Below are positions 10,571 to 24,295 of a stretch of DNA of 64,000 nt, piece by piece. Location of the stretch: assembly GCA_001972305.1 (NCBI GenBank), contig BDDD01005904.1:1749-65748 (forward strand), given 5' to 3'. Positions within the stretch are counted from its first letter, which is position 1. Each line of letters starts with the position of its first letter. A program made the translations under genes and the position numbers. Under the pieces are notes generated by a model. It did not search any database and was not told the origin of the DNA. It was given only the letters and a program-made list of their open reading frames with translations. This stretch comes from Cephalotus follicularis. Lineage: Eukaryota > Streptophyta > Magnoliopsida > Oxalidales > Cephalotaceae.

Positions 10571-13300
10571 AACCCCTTATAAAGAAAAACTCAAATTATA
10601 TCCACACTCCCGAAGGAGGAATCAACAGTTTATATATATATGGGCTCAGCCCTCAATAACCACAACTCATCTCATCAATAATCACAATAGCATGACCCAT
10701 CCATATCCAATACATCAACACATATATATATAAGCACTGCCACAAGCCAGCATGTCAAATACAGAAATAATACATGTCTCTATTTCATCTTTAGATTCGT
10801 CTCTTATACAATAACCGTAAATACATCCATATTCAATATATGTCCCTTTACAATATCACATTTGTACAAAGTAGGTCGGAGGAGATGTAGATCCTTACCC
10901 TGCGATTTAGCCAGGCTGATCACTGCTATGCCTAGGGCACCAAGATGGGTGACAACCTGGAAAGTCTGACCAATCCATCAATTAGGACACTTAGACCAGA
11001 ACCTGACCCATTACATTACAATGCAATGGGTCAGCAACCCGAAGGTTGTGTAGGATATACATATGCAACAACGTATAGAAGTGCAACAAATATGTGTACA
11101 ATATGAGATGTATGCATGACAATCGATATAAACCATGCTATGAAAACTAGCATTTAGAGACATGCCATTTTCCATAGTAGTCACCATTCAATAACCATAT
11201 CCATACGATTCCAACACAATTCCATTATCATTCGACGTCCATATCATTCCAAAGTCCTACCAAAGCATATATAAGCTTTTCCCGGCCTTCCCTGCCGAGG
11301 TAACAGACTACGCGCCCTTTGCGTCCTGGGCAAAGGTCCTCATTCCACTGGTAGACTAGAGTAGCATTCGTAAATAGAACAGGAAAGAGAAGAGGGACCT
11401 TCTCTAACACTGGTCTCTCTGGCTACAGCCACCATCAATACCCATATGCCATCAATATCCGGATCATTACGATCCGTAACGATACGATTCGTAATCATAT
11501 CGTATCCGTTCCATAACCGTTCGATCCATAATCGTATCTTCCATAGTCGTACAATCCACAACCATTCGATCCATCACCATTCCGTAAACCATTTCCATTT
11601 CCATAAACCATTTTCCATTTCCATAAACCATTTCTCATTTTTCTGTCCCTATCGGTGTAGAAAACAATGGAGATGAAGTCCAACTAGGATATCCGCGTCC
11701 AGGAATCCCATTCGAACCATCCTAACCATCCATTGAAAACCATTTCGATATCTTTTTTAGAACAATTTTGATATCCATTTGAAAATTGATTTGGAGATTA
11801 AAAGTATTAAAAGAGGATTTTCATAGGCTACAAGGCCTTATGGAGGTTTCCTATGGAATCCATTTAAAGTAGAAATCGTTTAAGATCAAAAACAGTGCGG
11901 AACAACCATATTTTTGGCAAAACAGAGCACTAAGCATCGACTAGTTTAGTTTGGAAAGCATAAAGTGTCTTGGAAAGCATAAAGTGTCGACGGATCAGTT
12001 CAAAACACAAAGTATCATCTGTTTTAGAAAGCATAAGTATAAAATGTTGACTACTCAGTTTAAAGGGCATGAAAACGTCAACGGACCAGTTCGAAAGCAG
12101 TAAAGTGTCGATGGTTTTATCAGAACAACCGTTTACAAAACAGTTTGCAAGTCAATGAAAACCATTTCCAAAGCCCATAAAAAATTAGTTTCAATCCAAG
12201 GAAATACAGTTCATAAACCATATCCCAGTTCCCAAATCAGGTCACACAACACATATAGTAACCATCAATTACAATAACAATCATCTCAATATGCATATCC
12301 ATACAATCCATCTCAAACAGTCCATATCAATCCATGTAACCATTCAGGAGGCACAATGCAAAGCAAGCAGTATAACCCTACGTACTCTGGTGATCTACCA
12401 TTCGTATACTACCGTCCCATACCGGCGTATACGAATGGGATCAAATCAATAGTCATCTGAGTACCTACCACGGAGCATATGAATACCCTACCTGTTAAGA
12501 ACTGAGCTTAAGAGTCGTGAGGACATGCAGCAGAATTGACGAACTGCCACCTCCTATAAGCTTCACTCGTCGTTATGAGCACAACTCCATCTTGTGTTAA
12601 CAGAGTTCTCATTCTCTTAGTATCACTGCAATAACCATCATATTCTGTTACGATCTACGCACAGGTAGCAAATACACATTGTCGTCACCGGAGTTCCGGC
12701 CAACACTTCGAAACTCCGGCCACGCCATAAAAGGCTCCAAATGGGCTGATCAATTCATATCTGCCAAGGAACCACCATGACTCACCGTGAAACTTGCTGT
12801 CACGGCCGGCAGTGAGCTCGACTCACTGAGTCAACTCGCCGGTCAACAACTACTCTGGCCATCTCCCAAAAACATCACAAAACCATCAGTTCTACATGTC
12901 ACAGCTCGAGACTCGCCGAGGAACCAGCGGTCACAGCAGGCAACGAGTCGAACTCACTGGGCTAACTCGCCTTTTACATTCCGACCAATTTCTATCAGAA
13001 ATCGCCTCAACAGCCATCAAATGGGGAAGAGCTGGTCTTCATGACGAAAACCCGCTCCAACCATGATGGTTACTGGAGGTGGAACGCACAGCAGAGATGG
13101 CGACAGTGCCGGGAGAAAGAGAAGAAAAGAGAAGAGGGGAAAGGAGGTTACCGGCGGCTGGAGGAAGACCCGCGCGCACCATCTCCCGGTCAGGCGCCTT
13201 CGTCCGGCGTCATCTTCTCCCTGCGTTCTCTCTCTTTGCCACTCTCTCAGTCTCATGCAGACTAACATGTCAGAACTAAAAACAAAAACATAGGAGGGGG
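10571..13300 (-). mobile_element. Gypsy LTR-like sequence, minus strand
   Basis: Part of this region, about 13030-13270, matches 20530-20830 of the gypsy solo LTR: a GGAGGTTACCGGCGGCTGG-like block beside (CT)-rich leader sequence, read as a leader on the minus strand. A second block at about 11012-11056 (GGGTCAGCAACCCGAAGG) is shared in opposite orientation with the LTR-like insertion near 26120-26160. Repeated CCATTTCCATAAACC units lie at 11580-11640. No long coding frame is present. Ends and target duplication were not found, so whether this is one long LTR or several pieces is open. Confidence 0.45.
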
Positions 13301-14570
13301 TTAGTCCATAGGACTAGTGAGATGGAACAAAAGACTCAGCAGAGTTTTGCTCGCATAAAAAAATATCTTTGCAGAAAAAATATAACAAAAATATAAAACA
13401 ACTGAAAAAGAATTTCAAAAACAGAATCAAAATCCAAAATCTGATTTATAAAACTAATTAAAACCACTTAAACAGAATATAAATTCAAAATCGATTTATA
13501 TAACAGATATTTCCAGAAATCAGTAGAAAACCAGATTATTTCTCTCAAACAGATTTAAATTCTCAGGGTTTCAAATATATATGATAATTAACAGAGTTTA
13601 AACAGAATAAATATATAGAGATGCAATGGGTTTACTAGGTAAGGTTGACGTCTGGGCCCCATCGAGCCAAACGTCTAGCAGAACAGAAAGGCAATGATAT
13701 TGCCGTATCAAAGCATCAGAAAAGAAGGTCATACACGTGCAGACAGTACCTCTCATGGGCATCAGATAAGTAACCAATACAATACCAAGATCACCATGCA
13801 TCTAAACATATTTAACAGATTTCAGAATACAAAATCTCCAATTCCTTAAAGCAGACTTTAAACAGATACAAAAATCATCAGAGTCGTCAAAACAGATACA
13901 GAATTCATTTTCTTATCAAATACAGATATAACCAAAAATAGCGTCATACTATGACTATCATCATGCGAGCATTTGAAAACATTAAAAGAAAGTTTCATAC
14001 ATTAAAATTTAAACATCTTTCAGAAATAGAGTAGATCAAAATTCATTCAGATACGAAAATAAATCAGTGAAAACGTTCAAACGTTCAAACGTTCAAACCA
14101 TTTAAAGGAACTTCAGAATAAAAAGGTTAAAGAAAGGCGTTCCACTCACAGAATAGAGGAGCAAGTCCGATGACTGGTCGCCTCCATGGCCAACCTCAAC
14201 AACAGGATCCTCTGCCAACAGATAGACAGACAGACAAACAATAGACTATCATAGTCAAACACATACCAAGACCTGAAATGCTTTATGCAATGAAATGTAT
14301 GCAGATGTCAAAAAACTATAACCGATCAATACGGTTAACAGTAGCTGAAATATGATTTTTAAAACATCGTTTAAACTTAAATTAAACACATTTTTGAAAT
14401 CATTAAAGTAAGTCCAAGTGGTTATCCAGGTTATCTAATTTCGAATCAGATGAACAATTAAAGTTCATAATATCACAGAAACAGATATAGAATAACAGAA
14501 TTCAACGGAAAGTAGAATCAACATAACAAAGTTCAAAGTTTACTGAAAATAGACGAAACGGAGCACGGAA
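13301..14570. other. AT-rich, A-tract-rich sequence of probable LTR origin
   Basis: No gene is seen. The style (many CAGAT and AACAGA words, and a triple CGTTCAAA near 14079-14097) and the position between two gypsy leader-like segments suggest upstream LTR sequence of the flanking minus-strand elements. I cannot define edges. Confidence 0.35.
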
Positions 14571-15198
14571 CCGGAATCGCAGAGCGGAACTAGAACGGAT
14601 CACCTACATACGAAAAACGGAGCCGGAAAGCTGGACGCGTCTGAAACGAGCTGTCGGAGGCTGCTGGCAAGTGGGCTCACGCACCACCGCTGGTCGACGC
14701 GTGTCAGCCACCTGCGGTCCAAGGTCAGCAGCAGAGAAGGCCAGATCTGGTGCGCAGGAGGACGGAGATCACGGATTTAAGGCGCGTTGGTCAAGGTGTC
14801 GCCGCGACTGATCAGAAAAAGTGCGTTGACCGTGGCTGCCTTCGCTGTCGATCTGCACTGCCGACGTCATCATGGGTCTGGGCTGATCGCATTTGACTCG
14901 TCGCGACGCTAGGATGCCAAATCTGGGCACGCCTTGCCGTGACGATCACCGAAGGCGGCGGATCGACGCAAAACAAAGGCGAAGAGAGAAGAGCTTCGCG
15001 TGCGTACGGTGGTCGTTCGTCGGTGCTGTGGTGGGGTCCGGTGCCCTCAGAAGGCTCAACAATCACGCCGGTACCTTCGCCGACGCCGGTTCGGTAGTGA
15101 CGCAGGAGGCAGAGGCAGAAGACAGAGAGAGAACGGGAGAGAGGAGAGAGAAACCGAGGAGAGAGAGAGAAAAGCCAAAAATGAGAAAAAAAAAGGCA

Positions 15199-15236
<38 letters not shown>

Positions 15237-15458
15237 GTATATATATATTCAACCATAACAGATTGGGTTTTTTCTAAATTTTTTTTTACAGTAAAGAAAA
15301 TTAATTTGTTATGCAGAAAACCATCAGAATAAAATCATAAAAATTTATTAATGTCGTGATACATATGTCATGAAAGCCAGAAAAATAAGCTAACAGCTAG
15401 ACAGACAGAATGCCACGTAGGCTCCACAGACATAGACCACTTGGAGACGGATGTCACA
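14571..15458 (-). mobile_element. Gypsy-type LTR end with leader, minus strand
   Basis: At 15458 the minus strand begins TGTGACATCCGTC, a common plant gypsy LTR start. Downstream on that strand lie a CA/GT microsatellite, a pyrimidine-rich leader (about 15100-15200) and a GC-rich segment (14580-15090), the same order as in the solo LTR at 19701-21171. The other LTR end is not recognised, so the length is uncertain. Confidence 0.45.
15202..15249. repeat. (CA)15 microsatellite followed by an AT dinucleotide run
   Basis: Fifteen CA repeats at 15202-15231 run into ATATATGTATATATATA. Reading frames through it give Thr-His or Cys-Val runs that are not genes. Confidence 0.95.
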
Positions 15459-16797
15459 CTTGAACCATCGTTTGGATAAGCATTGAGGAAAAATCTTCAT
15501 ACAGTTGTTTACTTTCTAAATCCGGTGTTTATGTATGATTCGGATAAAGTGGAGATAATGCAAAGAATGTATTCCATATTTGAGAAGATGAATAATTGTA
15601 AGAATGGTAAAACGACTATGAGTGAAATAAAATTGTTTTGAGAAAGATACGAAAGTTTCGGTGTACAAATAAGTATCAATTTATGTAAGACAGTATAACC
15701 TGATAATGTATAATAGTATTTTATATATTTACGTATTTTTAATGTTTTAAACACAATATATTGATTTTTGATCATTTCACTTGTAGATGAATGCTGGAGA
15801 TTGTTAGGACAGTCAGCTCCAAATTTGCTAAAAGTAGTCATTCGACTTCTTAGTCAGACATTTTTATCTTTAGGATGCGAGCGTAATTAGAGTGTTTTTG
15901 AACGAATCCATACCAAAAAAAAAAAATAGATGCGAGGATTAATGATTTTGTGTATGTGACTTATAACCTACGCTTGAAGAATAAGTATTTCTAACTTCAA
16001 TTCTTACATCTATTAACTTTAATAATATATAGATTACAGTTTTTAATTATCGTCATTAAATCATTATATGCATGTTATTAGGGTCCAAAATAAGAAAAGG
16101 AATTGTGATCCCCTTGATGTCGAATGTATTGATAAGACGAATTTTTAGTAGCTAAAGATGATATAATTATGGAGCTTTACATTCAACGTAGAATAAATTA
16201 TTTAACCCAATGTTAAATCTATATTATACATAAAGAATCAATATTAACTTTGTTTTACCCCTAATTTTAGATTTTTTTTCTTCTTATAGATTCTACAAAA
16301 GATGAGAGCATGGATATTAATGAGTAATCAAATATTAATTGACTTAGTAGGCCCCATTGTCTTTATGAAGATACTGATTTGAGATATGTTTTATGTTATA
16401 CTATTGATGACAATGAGGCTAACCGTAATATGTAATGAATGTTAATATGTTCGTTTTGTTATTGTTATAACTTTGTGGAATGATATTTAAACGTGAAAAA
16501 TGGTATTAACTTTCTATTTCAAGAACTTAATTATATGGAAAATTGTATGATTTTTTGATATTTCTTAAAAAACGTTAATTTATTAATGATATATAATAGT
16601 TATTATAGAATATATATTTAATTAGAGTCGGGTTTAATCCTGGTTGAATATAATCTGATTCTGACAAGACATCTTTGAAATATAGATATAGATATAGATA
16701 TGCAATGGTTTTGACAACTTATTTATTAATTTAGATATAGATATGCCCACAGAGTTCGACATTTACCATATTAATGACAAGTATTTATGTAACCTAT
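15459..16797. other. AT-rich spacer before element B
   Basis: No gene or repeat of note is seen, apart from a short TATAGA run near 16681-16700. Bases 16793-16797 (CCTAT) are the left target duplication of element B. Confidence 0.5.
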
Positions 16798-17847
16798 TGA
16801 TGGGGTAAAAATCTGTTTATTTTAAGAAGTACACGTGTCCTCCAAAGATTCGGCCAGTTGTCCAGAAGGGTTTAGAAGCTCGCCAAAGGCCCCGCCGAGG
16901 AACGCTTATGTGGCAGAAGGCATCTTCCTCGGACCCAGAGCCGAGGAAAACTTTTTTCTGAAGAGCTCATAATGAGACACCAGGGCCGAGGAGCTTACTT
17001 GGGCTTCAGGTCAGAGGACCTCCTCCAGGGTACCCGTGCCGAGGACCTCCCCTGCCGAGGAGCTTACTTAAGGTACGGGTCAGAGGACCTCCTTCAGGGC
17101 ACCAGTGCCGAGGACCTCCTCTACCTGAAGTGTTTATTGGACATGAGACGGAGGACATACCCCCACTACAAAGATACCGAGGACTTTCTCCTCTGCGCTA
17201 TCCAAAAAGACCTCGTCCTCGAACTAAAGTAAGAGGACCTGGCGTCCTAAGCGTACACCACTGAGGAAGCACCAGAAGACGAAAACTGAGGAGCGAAAGG
17301 GGATAGCAAGAGGCCCATGACCTCGGCAACAATATCCTAGTTCATTTCCTCGGCAGTCTTGCAACAGAGGACCTCCACTTTGTTCATGGGATAAGGGCAT
17401 TAAATCTGCCTGATTTCCTGGGATTCGTCCTTATCCAAATAACGAGACAGTGTCATCATGAACTACCAACAAGGAAAGAGGCGAAGTATTTGGCGGAGAT
17501 CAAGGGAAATGACCGAGATCCTCGGCATTTTCTTAGGGGACAGTTACCACCTCCACATTTCACGCTCTAACGGTTACAGTCTAGCACTATAAATACCAGT
17601 TCGACAGTCTGAATAAAGGTCAGCCATTTTTACATTGCAAAGAACCTTATACCCTCTGCACATTGTCTAACTTGAGCGTCGGAGTGTCCCCGGGAGAATA
17701 ACCTCCAGGACCTTCCACCAGTTTGTTACTTTGTGCAGGAATCAGAGATCGACGTCTTCCTCCCAGGCATCCTTTTTGAGCATTTCTCTTAACAAATTAA
17801 AGTCCTCCACGTAAGATACTGTTGAGAGAAGGATTTCTGTATCAACA
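16798..17847 (+). repeat. 5' LTR of element B, 1,050 bp
   Basis: It starts TGATGGGGTAAAAATC and ends TATCAACA. A TATAAATA box lies near 17588-17595, so transcripts would start shortly after. It holds a two-copy 69-bp repeat (units at 16985 and 17054) rich in GAGGACCT and GCCGAGG words. The frame running through these units is present in both LTRs but is not treated as a gene. Confidence 0.93.
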
Positions 17848-17849
17848 GT

Positions 17850-17866
17850 TGGCACCGTCTGTGGGA
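17850..17866 (+). other. Primer-binding site of element B
   Basis: TGGCACCGTCTGTGGGA starts two bases after the 5' LTR, where the tRNA primer site is expected, and begins with the usual TGG. It differs from the TGGTATCAGAGC site of the copia element. I do not assign the tRNA. Confidence 0.7.
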
Positions 17867-20392
17867 AACGCAGCAAAAAGTCATCAACAACCATGCCTCC
17901 GAGGAAGAACAACCAAGTTGGAGCCACATGTAGCCAACAACAGGAGGTCGCAGCTCCTCACCCTGAAGCCGCTCAAGTAGCGGCCTAAGAACAAGCTCCC
18001 GTCACAGGGGAGCAGCTTAATCAACTCATCCAGGGAATGGAGCGAATCACTGATCTGTTGGTCACAACGTTAGCCAACCAACAGCAGCAAGCCGGGCTCG
18101 TACAGCAAATGGTCCGAGGAGTTTCTGGTCCCAGCAGACCAGAGGTGGAGGTACGGCACCCACGAGGTGCCAGGCGAAACCCGTCGAGGGGAAACGAACC
18201 TCCCCTTAGGCGGTCAGGGGACAACATTCCCCTGGGAAGGAGACCTGAGATCAATGCATCTCAGAGGGCAGAGTCCTCGACTGCCCGGGATCATCCCAAC
18301 AATCCCAGGAGAGCACGTCCTCAGCATCAGGCCATTGACGTGGATCCTCGGCAGGAAGCCAGGGGAGCAGAGGAGGCGCAAGTGCGCTCCAATGCTCCGC
18401 ACAGAGCTGGAACAACGCGAGGAAGCAGGGTTGACCCCCCAGCCTCAGCAGCTGGAGGATCACGTGTTTCTAGCAGAGCTAGGAACATAGAAGATGTGGA
18501 GCAAGCAGTGGACAAAAGGCTTCCAGAATTGGAAAGGAGGTTCCGAGGAGTGGAACAACATAGGGGGCATCTATCCGAGGTGCGAAATATTAGCGCCCAC
18601 CCCTTCACATCCGACATCATGGCAGAGCAAGTCCCCAGCGGGTTTCGATACCCAAGCCTTGATAAGTACGATGGGTCTACGGACCCCATCCAGCATGTAC
18701 CCTCGTACATTCAAGCAATGTGGATGTACCAGGCCTCAGACGCTATGCTGTGCCAAGGATTCCCAGCGACCTTGACTGGAGCTGCCCAGTCATGGTATTT
18801 CACCCTGACGAAGAATTTTGTGGAGAACTTCGATCAGTTTACGGAACTGTTCGTAGCCAAGTTTCTCAACAGCACCACGCAGAGGAGGAACTCTACTCAC
18901 TTAATCAATGTGGTGCAGGGAAAAGATGAGTCACTGAGGGATTACCTCACCATATTCAACAGGGAATCTCTCGCAGTGAAGGATTTGGAGCCGTTCTTTG
19001 CACTGGCAGCGTTGAACAGTGGGCTGAGGAACAATTCATCCTTCACCTTCTCTCTCCTGAAGAAGCCCGCGAGAGACATTTTAGACCTGCTAAAGAGAGC
19101 AGAGAGATACATCAATGCCGAGGAAGAGATGGCAGCCAGGAAGCAAAAGACTCCCTGGTCAGGCCATCAGGAGGAGAAACGGGAGCATTCACGAAATGCT
19201 CCCGAGAGGAAAGAGAAAAGAGGAAGGAGAGGTCAGACCTGTCCAAGGAGGACCTCAGACGTAAACTCTCCAGACGTGAGGGTTCATCCAGGGGAGTGGC
19301 ACCAATCCCATTTTACAACACTTTTGCCCCCCTCCTGGACACACGTACCAGGATACTTGCTGTGGAGCAAGACAAAGTCCCTTTCCAGTGGCCTGAGAAG
19401 TTGAGGACCCCGGCAGAGAAGAGGAATGTTGAGAAGTACTGCCGGTACCATCGTGACCATGGGCACGATACAGAGGAGTACAGGCAGCTGAAAAATCAGA
19501 TTGAGGACCTGATTAGAAAGGGACATCTGCGCAAGTATGTGGATAGAGATGCTCCCCAAGGAAGGAGGGAGCAGAGAAGAGAAGAGGCTCCTCAGTAACA
19601 AGAGGAGCAGCAACAGCAACAACCCAGAGGTGTCATCCACACCATCTCTGGGGGGGTCGCATCTGGGGGTGACCACAAAAATGCAAGAAAGGCCTATGAG
19701 TGTCACACCCCGTTTTCCAATTAAGACAACATATAAGGTGATATCAGGAATAAGCATAAATAATCCAGCAATCTCATTAACAATACGAATATATAAGCGG
19801 AAGCAGTTAAAACTGGATTATAAAACATAAATCATCCGCACGCATCCCATACTACGTGCAGGTACAATCCAAATAACATCCTTGTACATAAAGAAGTACA
19901 ACAGTAACACGGAGTGTGATCCGTTCATTACAATACAAAATACAGTACAACAACATTAAAATAACATCCTTAAAATAACAAAGGATGCACTCCAAGCTGC
20001 AACAGCAGTCTCCAAAGGTCCTTGCTTAATCTGAAATTGTAGGGGGTTAGCCTTTGTCCTCACTCGGCTAAGTATAAATACAGTTCAGTTTCAATGATAA
20101 TGCATGTCATGTATGAATGCACAGTGATGCAGTACGGTATATATAACAGTATATACATATGTGTGTCTATATATGCATATTCACAGTAAAGGTGCAACCA
20201 GTTAGGGCTACAGCAACACAATCACGGTCATGTCATCAGCGGACCAGTCACATACATGTCCTTAAGGACCGAACAAACCATCAGTGATGCCTCAACGGGC
20301 CAACAATCCAATAAAACATGTCACAACGGACAAACAAAACAATACGGTCAATCAATCATGTCACCACGGACAACACTCTATGCGGGGATGCT

Positions 20393-20417
20393 NNNNNNNN
20401 NNNNNNNNNNNNNNNNN
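20393..20417. other. Assembly gap of 25 N
   Basis: Twenty-five Ns lie inside the gypsy solo LTR. The round number suggests a placeholder, so the true distance and the LTR length may differ. Confidence 0.98.
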
Positions 20418-20870
20418 GCTGGTGGCCACACCGCACTAAGCCAGTCTTTAGCCGGCCTTAGTTACCCGACTCAGCTGAGTCGCTCAGCTGAGTGCCAGCG
20501 TACTCTGTGCCGCAAACCGCGGCTCAGAGCTGCTCAGTAAATGGGTAGAGCTAGTCCTCTACACCAAAACCCAGGCCACCCGCGACGCCAACGACGCCGG
20601 GAATCGCCGGGATCTTGCGCGAACAGTGGCGGTAGCGGGAAGAAAAAAAGAAGAAAAAGAGGAGAAAGGAGAAGAGGTTACCGTCGGTTGGAGGCCCTGG
20701 GTTGACCGGCGTGCTCTCCCGGTCCGGTAGCTGCCTCCGGCGTCCTCTCCCGATCTCTCTACCGATCTCTCTCCCAATCTCTCTTGCACTCTCTCCCTCT
20801 CTCTCTCTTCCACAAATCTGTAGGTACAAAAACGCACGGGCGCGCGATGCGCCCGTGTGTTTCCCTCATT

Positions 20871-20879
20871 CCTTTTATA
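20871..20879 (-). promoter_or_regulatory. TATA box of the gypsy solo LTR
   Basis: The minus strand reads TATAAAAGG here. A 9-bp-arm hairpin (CACGGGCGC / GCGCCCGTG, 20835-20857) follows about 15 bp downstream on that strand, near the expected RNA start. Confidence 0.6.
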
Positions 20880-23800
20880 ATTTACCTCTTCCTTAGTATT
20901 TTCTGGTAAAATACTAAGGTACGGGTCCCGATTTTTCCGCAAATCGTGACATAAATTATCCAAACAACCACCAAAATAATCGCAATAATATTGCGAACAT
21001 TTGGGCTTTGTTGTCGCGCATTAAAAAAATAGATTTATATTAGCCGTCTTAGCTAACACAATTACGACTTAAATGCGTAATGTCTTTTTATTACTCCGGT
21101 TCTATCGATTTTATCGTAACTGTACACGCACCAATTTCATAATAATTATTTATGAAATTCGGGGCGTCACAATGAGAGACAGTCCCTTGCTATGTAACAA
21201 GTCCACCACAGCAAAAGGCTCAAAACCGGTGGAGACGAGGAGATGATAACCTTCTCGAAGGCGGACTATGAGGGAGTACGTCTCCCTCACGATGATCCAG
21301 TGGTGGTAACTCTTCTGGTGAAACTTTTCACCATGAAGAGAATTCTTATTGACAGCGGCAGCTCGGCCGATATCATATACAAACATGCGTTTGATCAGCT
21401 GAGGATACCGGCAGACCAGCTAAAGCCCATAAAGACCCCACTGGTTAGTTTTGCAGGCGAGACGATCCATCCTCTGGGATCTATCAACCTGTCCGTGGTC
21501 GCAGGCACGGCCCCACGCCAGACTCAGGTAGAGATGACATTCCTGGTGGTGGACACACCCAGCCCATACAATGCTATAGTGGGGCGACCAGGTTTGAACT
21601 TGTTAGAGGCTATAGTGTCTACGAGACACTTATTGGTGAAGTTTCCAACAAGGTTTGGCGTGGGGGAGGTCAGAGGAGACCAACAGGCAGCAAGGCAGTG
21701 CTACAAAACTGTCATCTCGGATAAAGGGAAGGACAAGGTTCTCCCCATAGCAAACGTGGAGCTCAGAGGAGACATGGAACCAGAGCGTCCACAACCTATT
21801 GAGGATGTACTCCAAGTGCCCATGGAAGAGGGCAACAATGAGAAAGTGTTCCAAGTTGGATCACAACTTGGAGAGGCGAAGAAGGGGTAATTAATAACAT
21901 TCCTCCGAGATAATAAAGATGTTTTTGCTTGGTCAGCAGAGGAGGTCCCTGGGATCAGCCCAGACGTAATGGTTCACAAGCTGAGCGTGAACCCAGCCAG
22001 GTCCCCGACTAGGCAAAAGAAGAGGAACTTTTCCCCAGAGAGGCAGCAGGCAATAGCAGAGGAGGTGAGCAAGTTGTTGCAGGCATGTTTCATAAGAGAA
22101 GTGCACAACTCAGACTGGCTGGCGAATCCAGTGCTAGTCAAAAAAGCCAATGGCAAATGGAGGATGTGCATAAACTTCACAGACCTCAACAAAGCTTGTC
22201 CAAAGGATCACTTCCCTCTCCCAAAGATAGACCAGCTGGTAGATGCAACCGCGGGTTACAGAATATTAAGCTTCTTGGACGCTTACTCGGGATATAATCA
22301 AATTCCCATGTACAAGCCTGATGAGAACAAGACAGCGTTCATAACGGACCGAGGAATGTATTGCTACAGGGTTATGCCCTTTGGCTTGAAGAATGCAGGG
22401 GCCACCTACCAGCGCCATGTGAACAAAATTTTTGAGCCTCAGATTGGGTAGAATATGGAGGTGTACATAGACGATATGCTCGTCAAAACCCCAGCCAGGA
22501 GCCCCCACATAAAAGACTTGGAGGAGACGTTTGAGGTGCTGATGAGGTATAATATGAAACTCAATCCGTCCAAGTGCACATTTGGGGTCACCTCGGGAAA
22601 GTTCCTCGGGTTCATGGTCTCTAGCAGAGGGATAGAGGCCAACCCAGAGAAGATCTCGGCAATTCAAAGCATGAGGCCACCTCAAACTATCAGGGATGTC
22701 CAAAGATTAAATGAGAATATTGCAGCCCTAAGCAGGTTTGTGTCAAAGTCAGCAGAGAAGTGCCTCCCCTTCTTCAAAATACTTAGAGATCCCAAGGGAT
22801 TATCCTGGTCAGACAACTGTCAAGCAGCCTTCGATAAATTGAAGGAATACCTGGCTTCCCCTCCTCTGATCTTGAAACCCAAGGATGGGGAAGACTTGTA
22901 TTTGTACCTTGCGGCCACCTCGGGCGCAGTGAGTGTGAGGCCAGAGAAGACCTTATGATAAAATACTTATCCCATTTTCAGGGCATGAAGTCAGCATTCG
23001 AAATTTTAAGGATTGTGAAGGTACCCAGGGCAGAGAACGTCCGAGCAGACCAGTTATCAAAACTAGCCACGGCAGAGGAGTTGGAGAAGAATCAAACCGT
23101 GCTAGTAGACTACCTGGATCGGCCGACCATCTCTGAAGCAGATGTAATGGACATAGATGTGCCACAGGAGCCAAACTGGTTGACTCCCTTTATCAATTGG
23201 CTGAGGAACGGGATCCTGCCCGAGGACCCCGTGGAGGCGAGGAAGCTGGTCTACAGAGCAAATAGATTCCAGTTTTTAGATGGGATCCTCTACAAAAGAT
23301 CTTTCTCATTTCCTTGGCTGAGGTGCCTGAACCCCTCGGAGGCCGATTATGCTCTAAGAGAGGTTCATGAAGGAATTTGTGGCAACCACACTGGGGGCAG
23401 GACATTGTCCCACAAGTTGTTAAGGCAAGGCTACTACTGGCCAACTATGCATCAAGATGCTATAGACCTGGTAAGGAAGTGTGATAAGTGTCAGAGGAAT
23501 GCGAACATAAGCAGAAGACCTTCACAACCTCTGACGTCTATCACGGCCCCATGGCCCTTTGCACAATAGCGAATGGACTTCGTTGGACCACTACCCATGG
23601 CTTCAGGTCAGAGGAAGTTTCTCATTGTAGCAGTGGACTACTTTACCAAGTGGGTAAAAACAGAACCTCTAGCCACAATTACTGAGAAGAACACGGAGAT
23701 CTTCGTATGGAAGTCAATCATCTGTAGATTTGGAGTTCCGAGGACAATCGTCTCAGACAATGGTAAACAGTTTGATTGTCAAGCCTTCCGTGATTTTTGC

Positions 23801-24287
23801 AAGGAATGGAGGATAGAACATAGGCTTTCCTCACTAGCCTACCCTCAAAGCAATGGTCAAGCTGAGGTGATCAAAAGAGAAATCATCTCAGGCTTGAAGA
23901 AGCGCCTAGAAGACAGCAAAGGAAGATGTACAGAGGAGCTACCAAGTGTACTATGGGCATATAGAACCACTCCTCGGACCACAACTGGTGAGTCCCCATA
24001 CAGCCTTTGTGTAAGAGCCCTAAATATTATAAAAATATATTTATTGGGCCTTGTAATTATTTTCCACTTTTGGGCTGGACCCGAATTTATGATGTATTGA
24101 TTTGGACTTTAATGAGATGTAAGGCTTAAGGATTGTTTTTCTTTGGGCCGAAATTAATAAGGCCTAAGGTGATTGGGCTTGAAATTAAAGAATAGAGGGC
24201 CATATGGTGAAGTCAACCCAAGCCCAAATTAGCAGCCTGCACTCCTTCGAAAGTTTCATGAGAATTCTGGAGTCTTCGGATAGCAAG

Positions 24288-24295
24288 TATATAAG
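24288..24295 (+). promoter_or_regulatory. TATA box in the nested LTR-like insertion
   Basis: TATATAAG lies about 280 bp from the presumed LTR start, a usual position for a U3 promoter. Confidence 0.5.

Larger units (their letters stand above)
19701..21171 (-). mobile_element. Gypsy solo LTR nested in element B
   Basis: The plus strand begins TGTCACACCCCG and ends CGGGGCGTCACA. Five bases, ATGAG, repeat on either side (19696-19700 and 21172-21176), and the host sequence continues across as in element C, so the borders are exact. It is about 1,471 bp including a 25-N gap. Promoter signs point to minus-strand transcription: a TATAAAAGG box (20871-20879), then a pyrimidine/purine-rich leader (20730-20815). 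With only one LTR and a clean duplication, it is the product of LTR-LTR recombination. It is probably chromovirus (Tekay-like), a lineage call made on end sequence and style only. Confidence 0.92.

Noticed and set aside
10915-10965. Resemblance of AAGATGGGTGACAACCTGG to the 3' part of plant 5S rRNA, as in Cassandra TRIM elements
   Set aside because: Only about 25 bases are alike with several mismatches; the other 5S control boxes are missing, so I do not call a 5S-derived segment.
14812-15258. Open frames across the CA microsatellite and the leader-like region
   Set aside because: Composition is driven by the microsatellite and purine/pyrimidine runs; it looks like LTR leader sequence, not protein.
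16972-17232. Open frame (86 codons) in the 5' LTR of element B, also present in the 3' LTR
   Set aside because: It runs through the 69-bp repeats in U3, upstream of the TATA box, and is shared only because the LTRs are copies of each other.
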